Assembly: GCA_020832055.1 (NCBI GenBank)
Contig: JAFIFL010000006.1
Location: forward strand, 1-41,666
DNA length: 41,666 nt
Direction: 5' to 3'
Source: Gammaproteobacteria bacterium
Lineage (GTDB): Bacteria; Pseudomonadota; Gammaproteobacteria; Pseudomonadales; Azotimanducaceae
A program made the translations under genes and the position numbers. The notes below the pieces were generated by a model. It saw nothing but the letters and a program-made list of their open reading frames with translations. It was not told the origin of the DNA and made no database searches. Below, one piece after another: positions 34,520 to 41,666 of this stretch (position 1 is the stretch's first letter; every line of letters starts with the position of its first letter).

Positions 34520-34887
34520 GGGTGCTCCAAGTGCGCCTGCATGTCACCCAAAGCATGATCATCCGTACAGTCCGCAAGCGCAAGCCGACACGCCATCCTC
34601 GAAAGGCCTTCGTCTGAACAACGCAGTCGGCCGCCACCGGGCATTGTCACTGGACGGTCATCCCAGTGTCACCGACTCGTAAGAATGGCTCGGTAGCTTC
34701 CCACTCTGATCGCGAACTGCGATCGACTCATGGGGCTGGGACCGGTCGAGGACGGCCCAGAAACTCCTTCACTCGTCGACGGCACCACTGGCTGTCGCGG
34801 TGGCAGCTGATGCGTTTTCGAGCGTAGGAGCCGTCATGGCGGGAAGCCGGATGCTGTCGGATCAACCGCTACGGGGATCTCGCATCC
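34520..34887. other. Regulatory stretch between the FAN1 and porin genes
   Basis: These 368 bp separate divergent genes and hold no convincing coding sequence. The clearest signal is a run of Pho-box-like repeats pointing toward the porin gene. The remaining 200 bp form a long leader before the porin ATG, with no strong ribosome site; GGGGA lies about 12 nt upstream. No obvious riboswitch fold or terminator was recognised. Confidence 0.6.
34644..34683 (+). promoter_or_regulatory. Pho-box-like array: three 7-mers at exact 11-bp spacing
   Basis: TTGTCAC (34644-34650), CGGTCAT (34655-34661) and GTGTCAC (34666-34672) are separated by 4 bp each, matching the PhoB pattern CTGTCAT-N4-CTGTCAT; TCGTAAG at 34677 is a weak fourth unit. 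A -10-like TAAGAAT starts at 34680, about the distance expected for PhoB promoters, which replace the -35. The site lies about 215 bp before a phosphate-type porin gene, as the family would predict. Confidence 0.65.
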
Positions 34888-36387
34888 ATGACCAAGAAGC
34901 ATCCTGCCCGAGCCCAACTGACCGGTCTGCTGGCGGCAGCCGCCCTGCTGTCCTCCTCGGCATTCGCCAGTAACGAAGCCCTGATCGACCGCCTGGTGGC
35001 CAACGGCGTCCTCACCGCCGCCGACGCCCGCGCTCTGCGCGCACCCGATGCCAGCCAGGACGCGCTCATCCGGCTGCTGGTCGAGCGCGGCGCACTGACT
35101 TCCAGTGATGCCGATGACCTGCTGCCGCAGACCCCGCCCGAGCGCGTGGCCGGCCTGCAGTTCGAGCCGGTGGAGCCGCTTCAGCCCCGCGAACATATCA
35201 TCCGCGCCAATCGCTTCCGCGTAGAGACCGCAGACGGTCAGCACCGCTTCGGCATCCGGGGACGCCTGCAGGCGGACTACGGTCGGGGTGACTTCGACAG
35301 CGAGCTGGAATCCGTGGCCCGGGAGGATGGCCCGATTCCCAAGCATGGCACCATCATTCGCCGTGCCCGGCTCGGAGTCCTCGGCGTCATGTGGGACAAC
35401 TGGGAATGGCAGATGGAAGTGGACTTCCGGGATGAGGAGGTCAGGTTCGCCAATGCCTACGTCGCCTATCTCTTCCCCCAGGGCCGGCTCGCCGTCGGGC
35501 ACTTCAAGGAGCCGTTCAGCATGGAAAGCTCCACCAGCTCGCGGCGATTGACCTTCCTCGAACGCGCCGCACCCGTCGATGCCCTCAGGCCGAGCCGCGA
35601 GATGGGCATCATGTACGAAACCCTCATCCCCCGCGCTTACGTCGGCATCGGTGTGTTCGGCGGTACCGGCGTCATCAGCGACCGCGACGTCGACGAGGGC
35701 GAACCCCCCCCCCCCCGGCCCTCCTTCGCTCCCCATCTGACGGACGATTCCTTCGTTCACCTCGGAGCTTTCTTCAACCACCGCAAAAATGCGGTGGACC
35801 GGGACGCAGCCGAGCTGGTCCCCGTGAGACTGCGAACCCGCACCGGCGTGCGGGCCCTGGACCTGCGCCTGATCGGTCGCGACGACCTCCAAGGCGTCGA
35901 CGATCTCCAGCGCTGGGGGCTCGAAGCGGCCTTCGGCATGGGGCCATTCAGCCTTCAGGGCGAGTATCTGCGGGCGAACATCGATCTCGACCGTCGCGCG
36001 GTGGTGGACGCTCTCGGCGGCAATGCCACGGACGCAGGCAGCCTGACGCAGGACGGCTACTACGTGCAGGCCAGCTACTTCCTCACCGGCGAGCAGCGCA
36101 ACTACCGCGCCTTCAGCGGCGACTTCGGGGCCCAGCAGACCAACACCATCTTCGGCCGCAACGGCCCGGGCGCCTGGGAACTCGCAGCACGCTTCGCGAC
36201 CCAGGACTCCTCGGAACATACCCGTGTCGGTCGTGGCCAGAAGCTTGATCACTGGACGTTGGGGCTGAACTGGTACCCGAACCCGGACATGGTCTTCAAG
36301 CTCAACGCCATGCGCTTCAAGAACGAGCGTGACGGTGAATCCGCCAAGGGCACCGTGTTCGCTGCCCGCGCCCAATACGAATTCTGA
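34888..36387 (+). CDS. Phosphate-selective porin O/P-type outer-membrane porin
   Basis: A 499-residue outer-membrane beta-barrel. A signal peptide ends AFA/SNEAL (about residue 27). A helical N-terminal part of about 100 residues precedes the barrel, which shows OprO/OprP family blocks: RRARLGVLGVMWDNWEWQME, VAVGHFKEPFS-like GRLAVGHFKEPFSME, SSRRLTFLERA, and WTLGLNWYPNPDMVFKLN near the end. It finishes with the C-terminal Phe needed for BAM assembly. OprO and OprP pass polyphosphate and phosphate; the Pho-box-like array upstream agrees. Codons at 35704-35716 contain 13 consecutive C (Pro-Pro-Pro-Pro), in frame here. The gene for a giant secreted protein follows 78 bp downstream. Confidence 0.88.
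   Translation: MTKKHPARAQLTGLLAAAALLSSSAFASNEALIDRLVANGVLTAADARALRAPDASQDALIRLLVERGALTSSDADDLLPQTPPERVAGLQFEPVEPLQPREHIIRANRFRVETADGQHRFGIRGRLQADYGRGDFDSELESVAREDGPIPKHGTIIRRARLGVLGVMWDNWEWQMEVDFRDEEVRFANAYVAYLFPQGRLAVGHFKEPFSMESSTSSRRLTFLERAAPVDALRPSREMGIMYETLIPRAYVGIGVFGGTGVISDRDVDEGEPPPPRPSFAPHLTDDSFVHLGAFFNHRKNAVDRDAAELVPVRLRTRTGVRALDLRLIGRDDLQGVDDLQRWGLEAAFGMGPFSLQGEYLRANIDLDRRAVVDALGGNATDAGSLTQDGYYVQASYFLTGEQRNYRAFSGDFGAQQTNTIFGRNGPGAWELAARFATQDSSEHTRVGRGQKLDHWTLGLNWYPNPDMVFKLNAMRFKNERDGESAKGTVFAARAQYEF
35704..35716 (+). repeat. Homopolymer run of 13 C inside the porin gene
   Basis: Thirteen C encode four Pro codons plus the first base of an Arg codon, in a likely surface loop (DEGE before, RPSF after). 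With 12 C the frame would read eight codons and hit TGA; with 14 C it would run out of frame for about 170 codons before a stop. Such tracts are typical slippage switches. Confidence 0.9.
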
Positions 36388-36398
36388 TACCGGCAACA

Positions 36399-36430
36399 AC
36401 CAGGGTGGCAGCGGAATGCAGCACCCTGGT
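36399..36430 (+). terminator. Hairpin between the porin gene and the giant gene
   Basis: ACCAGGGTG at 36399-36407 pairs perfectly with CACCCTGGT at 36422-36430 across a 14-nt loop. There is no T-run. It could lower read-through into the next gene or protect the porin transcript end. Confidence 0.45.
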
Positions 36431-36465
36431 GAATTCGTTACCAAGCTTTTCATGGAGTGAGCCGC

Positions 36466-39400
36466 ATGCGAACCCCCACCATCTGTGTTCTGCTGAGCGC
36501 CGTGCTGATCAGCCTGGCCAGTGCAGGAATCGCGATCGCCAACGAGGCGGAAGAGCGTGACCCCACGCAACCCGTCGGCAGCCACAGCTTTACCGCCTTG
36601 AACCAGACCTTCGCCGAAGACTTCGATGACTACCGGGGCAGCGCCGGGACTCTGCCCGACAGCCTGTTCGTGTCCTGGGACGACCGCATCAGCGAGCCCT
36701 TCCAGGGGGTCAACACCGGCGCCTTCACCGCCTACAGCAGCGATGGCAGCGACCACGCCTTTGGCATCCGGGAACGCGAGCCCGTCGATCTGCGTGACGG
36801 CCGGCTGTTCTTTGCCTTCACCAACGACAGCGACGAGCCGGTGACCGAGATCCGCGTCAGCTATGACGTCGAGGCCTGGTTCATCGGGGATCGTCGCAAC
36901 CGGGTGCGCCTGAAGTACGACACGCTGCTCGAGTCGAGCGAACGGGCCACCTTCGAGGTCGACATCGTCTCCACGGACAACCCTTCGAGCGAAACCGTCC
37001 CCGGCACCGACGTGGACGGCAGCCTGCCCGAGCACCGAACCAGCATTGACGTCGTGATCAATCTCGATGACCTCGACGATGGCACCGGGACGATGTTCGG
37101 CCCCCTCGCCCCCGGAGAGACTGCCTACCTGCGCTGGCAGGTCTCCAACGCCGACGACGACAGCGGCTCCCTGCGTTCCGGTCTGGCCATCAACAATCTC
37201 AGTGTCACCTTCCCTGGCCCCGTCGACGAAAACGGTGATCAACCGTTCAGCTTCGTGACTCTGGGTCAGATGCTCAGCGAGGATTTCAACGACTATCGCG
37301 GCAGTGCGGAGACGTTGCCCGATCATTTTTCCGTGATCTGGGACGAAAGCCGCACCAGCGAACCTTTCCAGGGCGTCAACACCGGCGGCTTCACTGCGTA
37401 CACCTTCGATGACGTGGATCATGCCTTCGGCATACGCGAGCGGGAGCCGGTGGACCTGCGCGACGCCCGCCTGCTGCTCGCCTTCCGCAACGACACCGGC
37501 AGCGACATTACCCATATCGAGGTGAGCTATGACGTGGAAACCTGGTTCATCGGTGACCGTCGCAATCGGGTTCGCCTGAAGTACGACACGCTGCTGGAGT
37601 CGAGCGAACGGGACATCTTCGAGACCGACATCGTCTCCACGGACAACCCTTCGAGCACCACGACGCCTGATACCGATGTCAACGGCAGCCTGGCCGAGAA
37701 CCGTGAGGCGGTGACCGTGGTCATCGACCTCACCACCCTCGACAACGGTACCGGATCGCCCTTCGGCCCGCTGGCCCATGGTGAGACCGCCTTCCTGCGC
37801 TGGCAGGTTTCCAATGCCGACGGCGACGGCGGCAACCTTCGCTCAGGCCTGGCCATCGACAACGTGGTCGTCATGCCCATTGATCCCGCTGCGGGCGACC
37901 CCGACCCGGTGGATCCGGACAACGGCGGCGAGGAACCGGTGACGCCCCTTGCACCTGAATTCTCGCCGGCGCCCGGCACCTTCACCGGCAGCGTCGACGT
38001 CAGCATCACTTCACCCACCGAGACAGCCGACATCCGCTACACCCTGGACGGTTCCGAACCGACCCTTGCGTCCCTGGCGCTTGCCAACGGCGGCAGCGTC
38101 ACCCTCGACGCGACCGCCACCCTCAAGGCCATCGCTGTGATCGATGAGAACACCTCCGCCAGCACCGAGGGTGACTACACGATCACCCTGGCTGAGGAAG
38201 ATGAAGGGCGTGACCCCACGCAAGCTGTCGCCAGTCACAGGTTCTCCGGGTTGAACCAGACCTTCATCGAAGACTTCGATGGTTACCGGGGCAGCCCCGA
38301 CACCCTGGCCGACAGCCTGTTCGTCTCCTGGGACGAGCGCATCAGTGAGCCCTTCCAGGGGGTCAACACCGGTGGCTTCACCGCCTACACCAGCGATGGC
38401 GACGACCACGCCTTCGGCATCCGCGAACGTGAGCCCGTCGATCTGCGTGACGGCCGGCTGTTCTTTGCCTTCACCAACGACAGCGACGAGCCGGTGACCG
38501 AGATCCGCGTCAGCTATGACGTCGAGGCCTGGTTCATCGGGGATCGTCGCAACCGGGTGCGCCTGAAGTACGACACGCTGCTCGAGTCGAGCGAACGGGC
38601 CACCTTCGAGGTCGACATCGTCTCCACGGACAACCCTTCGAGCGAAACCGTCCCCGGCACCGACGTGGACGGCAGCCTGCCCGAGCACCGAACCAGCATT
38701 GACGTCGTGATCAATCTCGATGACCTCGACGATGGCACCGGGACGATGTTCGGCCCCCTCGCCCCCGGAGAGACTGCCTACCTGCGCTGGCAGGTCTCCA
38801 ACGCCGACGACGACAGCGGCTCCCTGCGTTCCGGTCTGGCCATCAACAATCTCAGTGTCACCTTCCCTGGCCCCGTCGACGAAAACGGTGATCAACCGTT
38901 CAGCTTCGTGACTCTGGGTCAGATGCTCAGCGAGGATTTCAACGACTATCGCGGCAGTGCGGAGACGTTGCCCGATCATTTTTCCGTGATCTGGGACGAA
39001 AGCCGCACCAGCGAACCTTTCCAGGGCGTCAACACCGGCGGCTTCACTGCGTACACCTTCGATGACGTGGATCATGCCTTCGGCATACGCGAGCGGGAGC
39101 CGGTGGACCTGCGCGACGCCCGCCTGCTGCTCGCCTTCCGCAACGACACCGGCAGCGACATTACCCATATCGAGGTGAGCTATGACGTGGAAACCTGGTT
39201 CATCGGTGACCGTCGCAATCGGGTTCGCCTGAAGTACGACACGCTGCTGGAGTCGAGCGAACGGGACATCTTCGAGACCGACATCGTCTCCACGGACAAC
39301 CCTTCGAGCACCACGACGCCTGATACCGATGTCAACGGCAGCCTGGCCGAGAACCGTGAGGCGGTGACCGTGGTCATCGACCTCACCACCCTCGACAACG

Positions 39401-41580
39401 GTACCGGATCGCCCTTCGGCCCGCTGGCCCATGGTGAGACCGCCTTCCTGCGCTGGCAGGTTTCCAATGCCGACGGCGACGGCGGCAACCTTCGCTCAGG
39501 CCTGGCCATCGACAACGTGGTCGTCATGCCCATTGATCCCGCGGTCGAGGATCCAGACCCTGCGGATCCAACCGACCCAACTGATCCGAGCGATCCCGGC
39601 AACGGCGGCGACGATCCGATCGTTCCCCAGGCACCGGCCTTCTCCCCGGCAGCAGGTGAATTCGATGAGCCGGTGACTGTCACGCTGACCTCGTCCAGCG
39701 AGGGCGCCACCATCTTCTTCACCCTCGATGGTACGCCACCGACAACGGCATCTGATTCCGTGGCCAATGGTGGCACGGTGACCATCGACGCGACCGCCAC
39801 GCTCAGCGCCATCGCCGTCATCGATGACGCCGCCTCCGACACCGCCACGGGTGAGTTTACGATCACCCTGGCGGAGCAGGAGCCCACGCTGGCGGCACCT
39901 GAACTGTCACCACCGGGCGGCACCTTCGTAGGTTCCGTGACGGTCACACTGACTTCCGCAACCGAGGATGCCCTCATCCGCTTCACCACCGACGGCAGCG
40001 ACCCCGACGCGGACTCGCAGAGCGTCGAAAGCGGGGGCACGCTCACCTTCAATGAAGACACCGAACTGCGGGCGGCTGCACAAGTCGATGGCGAAATCTC
40101 CGAGGTCACTGTGGGCAACTACGTGATCCAGGAAGGCATCGCCGACGACTCCCTGGCCAACGGCGGCTTCGGCAATCTCAATCCGCGCCCGCAGACGGTC
40201 AGTTACGTTCAGCGTGGCGGCCCTCCAGGGTGGCGTCTGGTCGTCGAAGCGCGGGCCGAGAACGACGGCGGTACGGTCGAGACCGGCGATGCCTTTGCCG
40301 GCGAAGCCGCGTTCAGCTTCAACCTACTCAGTGCGGGCTTCAGCGACAATAAGCTCGAACAGTGCGTGCCCATCGACGCCAGTCGTCGCGTGGACATTGC
40401 CTACCGGGTGCGGGCAGACACCCCGGATGACGATGCTTCGGGCCTGCGGGTGCGCATCAACCCGAACTTCTTCGCGAGCTTCGATGACTGCACGACCGCG
40501 ACCTCCCAGGACTCCGGTGGCAGTCGCCTCAGCGGCGGTCGCAACAACGACGACGTGGACTTCGATCTCGGCCCACGCGGCAATGAATGGATTCTCCGCA
40601 GTCCGGCCGAAGATGCGGGCCTGCGCTACGAAGTGGCCGACCTCCCGCAAGGGACGACCTGGATGAGGTTGTCCATCCGCAGCCGGGACCGCAGTGGGAT
40701 CAGCCCGGCTCCGCGAGTGCGCCTGGACGACATTCGAGTCACCCAGGGGACTTCTGCGGTGAATCTGCTGGTGAACGGAAGCTTCGAGCAGATCGAGCTG
40801 CGGGACCGGGATTTCCTCGCCGGCGGCAGTGGCTGGTTCGTGGACCGGGGCGGTGACGCGAGTCGTCGTGCGGCAGCCGGCCCAATGGACTTCGCCCTGC
40901 TCGGCAGCAACGTGTTCTACTTCGAAGACTTGAGCGAAAACTTCGGCGACAGTCGGCTCGATCAGTGTGTCGCGCTGAATGGCGAGGCCCTGCAACCAGC
41001 CGTGTTCGTCCGCACCGGGGAACCGGCAGAGGGTCTGTCGCTGCGCATCAATGCAGACTTCTACGCCAGCGCTGACTGCGAAGGTGAAGCAGATGAAGGT
41101 CCGCGGATCCGCCAGGACTTCGAACTCGACATGGCTGCCAACACATGGACGAGGGTTGCCACGGATGAATCGCGTTCTGCGGATGACTACGGCGACGCCC
41201 AGTCGGTGCTGCTGAGCTTGCGCATGCGTGACCGCTCCGATCTGGCGGCAACCTCCAGTTTCTCGAGCCAGGGCCTGCAACGCCTCGGGACGTCCGGTCT
41301 GGCGGCGGCGGAGAACGGCAACGGTGGCGGCGGTTCCCTGTCCCGGCGGGTCTTCATCGATGCGGTATCGCTGGTCTCCGGTGCCGCCGCTCCGGAACCC
41401 GAGCCCGAACCGGACGAGCCTCCGGGCGCCGATCCGGATCCCGCACCGGCGCCGCCCGGCCCCCTGCGCAGCAGCGGCTGCAGTGCCAGCGGCCAACCGG
41501 GACCCTTCGATCCCACCCTCTGGGTTCTCGCCCTCCTGGCCGGTCTGGCTCTGTTCCGGCGCCGACGCCCGGCAGACTGA
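36466..41580 (+). CDS. Giant secreted repeat protein with chitobiase-C-like and carbohydrate-binding-like domains and a C-terminal sorting tail
   Basis: About 1704 residues. The order is signal peptide (1-25, AIA/NEAEE); modules A1 and B1 (about 30-480, each with FIGDRRNRVRLKYDTLLESS); a chitobiase C-terminal-like domain (about 493-575, YTLDGSEPT); A2 and B2 (about 580-1030); two more such domains (about 1053-1135 and 1141-1225); two beta-sandwich carbohydrate-binding-like modules (about 1230-1640) with paired Cys (EQCVPID, DQCVALN) and NGSFE; then a Pro/Glu linker and a tail with SSGCSASG, DPTL, a membrane helix and RRRR. The tail resembles Cys-type CTERM signals (MYXO-CTERM or JDVT-CTERM-like). 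No catalytic domain is recognised, so it is probably a surface adhesin or scaffold. ATG 36466 has GGAG 8 nt upstream. It may share the porin's Pho-type promoter. Confidence 0.85.
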   Translation: MRTPTICVLLSAVLISLASAGIAIANEAEERDPTQPVGSHSFTALNQTFAEDFDDYRGSAGTLPDSLFVSWDDRISEPFQGVNTGAFTAYSSDGSDHAFGIREREPVDLRDGRLFFAFTNDSDEPVTEIRVSYDVEAWFIGDRRNRVRLKYDTLLESSERATFEVDIVSTDNPSSETVPGTDVDGSLPEHRTSIDVVINLDDLDDGTGTMFGPLAPGETAYLRWQVSNADDDSGSLRSGLAINNLSVTFPGPVDENGDQPFSFVTLGQMLSEDFNDYRGSAETLPDHFSVIWDESRTSEPFQGVNTGGFTAYTFDDVDHAFGIREREPVDLRDARLLLAFRNDTGSDITHIEVSYDVETWFIGDRRNRVRLKYDTLLESSERDIFETDIVSTDNPSSTTTPDTDVNGSLAENREAVTVVIDLTTLDNGTGSPFGPLAHGETAFLRWQVSNADGDGGNLRSGLAIDNVVVMPIDPAAGDPDPVDPDNGGEEPVTPLAPEFSPAPGTFTGSVDVSITSPTETADIRYTLDGSEPTLASLALANGGSVTLDATATLKAIAVIDENTSASTEGDYTITLAEEDEGRDPTQAVASHRFSGLNQTFIEDFDGYRGSPDTLADSLFVSWDERISEPFQGVNTGGFTAYTSDGDDHAFGIREREPVDLRDGRLFFAFTNDSDEPVTEIRVSYDVEAWFIGDRRNRVRLKYDTLLESSERATFEVDIVSTDNPSSETVPGTDVDGSLPEHRTSIDVVINLDDLDDGTGTMFGPLAPGETAYLRWQVSNADDDSGSLRSGLAINNLSVTFPGPVDENGDQPFSFVTLGQMLSEDFNDYRGSAETLPDHFSVIWDESRTSEPFQGVNTGGFTAYTFDDVDHAFGIREREPVDLRDARLLLAFRNDTGSDITHIEVSYDVETWFIGDRRNRVRLKYDTLLESSERDIFETDIVSTDNPSSTTTPDTDVNGSLAENREAVTVVIDLTTLDNGTGSPFGPLAHGETAFLRWQVSNADGDGGNLRSGLAIDNVVVMPIDPAVEDPDPADPTDPTDPSDPGNGGDDPIVPQAPAFSPAAGEFDEPVTVTLTSSSEGATIFFTLDGTPPTTASDSVANGGTVTIDATATLSAIAVIDDAASDTATGEFTITLAEQEPTLAAPELSPPGGTFVGSVTVTLTSATEDALIRFTTDGSDPDADSQSVESGGTLTFNEDTELRAAAQVDGEISEVTVGNYVIQEGIADDSLANGGFGNLNPRPQTVSYVQRGGPPGWRLVVEARAENDGGTVETGDAFAGEAAFSFNLLSAGFSDNKLEQCVPIDASRRVDIAYRVRADTPDDDASGLRVRINPNFFASFDDCTTATSQDSGGSRLSGGRNNDDVDFDLGPRGNEWILRSPAEDAGLRYEVADLPQGTTWMRLSIRSRDRSGISPAPRVRLDDIRVTQGTSAVNLLVNGSFEQIELRDRDFLAGGSGWFVDRGGDASRRAAAGPMDFALLGSNVFYFEDLSENFGDSRLDQCVALNGEALQPAVFVRTGEPAEGLSLRINADFYASADCEGEADEGPRIRQDFELDMAANTWTRVATDESRSADDYGDAQSVLLSLRMRDRSDLAATSSFSSQGLQRLGTSGLAAAENGNGGGGSLSRRVFIDAVSLVSGAAAPEPEPEPDEPPGADPDPAPAPPGPLRSSGCSASGQPGPFDPTLWVLALLAGLALFRRRRPAD
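36778..37889 (+). repeat. First copy of a 1112-bp perfect direct repeat
   Basis: This segment covers most of modules A1 and B1. By line-by-line comparison it is identical to 38431-39542, an offset of 1653 bp (551 codons). Identity stops abruptly on both sides although the flanking sequence is still homologous. Confidence 0.92.
38431..39542 (+). repeat. Second copy of the 1112-bp perfect direct repeat
   Basis: This segment covers most of modules A2 and B2 and matches 36778-37889 base for base as far as I can compare. To its left the homologous 76 residues of A1 and A2 differ at about 15 positions; to its right the chitobiase-like domains differ widely. Confidence 0.92.
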
Positions 41581-41622
41581 CCCCACCCGCCCCACCCGCG
41601 GCCCCCCCCCGCCCGCGGGGCC

Positions 41623-41644
41623 CCCCACGCTTAGTGGGGCTTTT
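41623..41644 (+). terminator. Intrinsic terminator after the giant gene
   Basis: CCCCAC at 41623-41628 pairs with GTGGGG at 41634-41639 around the loop GCTTA, followed by CTTTT. This is a standard rho-independent terminator 43 bp after the stop codon. Confidence 0.75.
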
Positions 41645-41666
41645 GCCGGAGCGGGCGCCTGTAGGG

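Noticed and set aside
34834-37779. A 981-codon open frame on the minus strand, antisense to the porin and giant genes, with a 473-codon partner at 38011-39432
   Set aside because: It mirrors the codon pattern of the real genes in GC-rich DNA; the two antisense frames look alike only because the sense repeat is duplicated. No domain, signal peptide or ribosome site fits.
36466-41580. The long direct repeats as a mobile element or CRISPR
   Set aside because: The repeats are in-frame protein modules with no transposase, terminal inverted repeats or spacers.
41600-41612. A second poly-C run after the giant gene as a phase-variation tract
   Set aside because: It lies outside any coding sequence, between the stop codon and the terminator, so slippage there would not change a protein.

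Overview
The window is 41.7 kb of GC-rich, densely coding bacterial chromosome. The gene set (aerobic HemF, ArsJ/GAPDH arsenate export, MatB, an OprO/P-type porin, a two-component pair like those of the marine proteobacterial sortase system, FAN1 next to an XPD-like helicase) points to a free-living, probably marine or haloalkaliphilic gammaproteobacterium. Genus cannot be told from the sequence. I see no rRNA, tRNA, CRISPR array, insertion sequence or prophage.

Layout. 1-2.1 kb (minus): a thiolase cut by the window edge and an HMG-CoA-synthase-like/DUF35 fusion whose nucleophile position holds Gln. 2.3-3.2 kb: hemF, followed by a gene-free stretch with DnaA-box-like sites. 3.6-6.7 kb: BON lipoprotein, NhaC-type antiporter, SMP-30 lactonase-like protein. 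6.7-9.0 kb (minus): arsenate-detoxification pair GAPDH-arsJ. 9.2-11.6 kb: lone ExbD, NupC-type nucleoside transporter, chloramphenicol-phosphotransferase-like kinase. 11.7-15.1 kb (minus): methyltransferase/HCCA-isomerase pair, PEBP protein, NUDIX hydrolase and TIGR01777 epimerase. 15.3-18.1 kb: sirtuin, a histidine-kinase-like fragment, iron alcohol dehydrogenase and a small unknown. 18.4-22.6 kb (plus): a tightly coupled four-gene unit made of response regulator, sensor kinase, SDR and uracil-DNA-glycosylase-like protein. 22.7-26.2 kb (minus): MBL-fold hydrolase, then a membrane Ser/Thr kinase with a membrane FHA protein. 26.6-29.1 kb: divergent matB and TauE/SafE transporter. 29.1-34.5 kb (minus): FAN1 nuclease, nuclease-XPD helicase and pyruvate kinase.

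34.5-41.6 kb is the most unusual part. Three 7-bp Pho-box-like repeats at exact 11-bp spacing precede a phosphate-type porin, and the porin gene contains a run of 13 C. Removing one C would place a stop codon eight codons downstream. Immediately after it lies a gene for a ~1700-residue secreted protein with duplicated modules, 1112 bp of which are identical between the two copies. That protein also has chitobiase-C-terminal-like domains, two carbohydrate-binding-like modules and a C-terminal Cys/TM/Arg sorting tail. I infer a phosphate-responsive, possibly phase-variable cell-surface module; this is the best candidate here for something undescribed.
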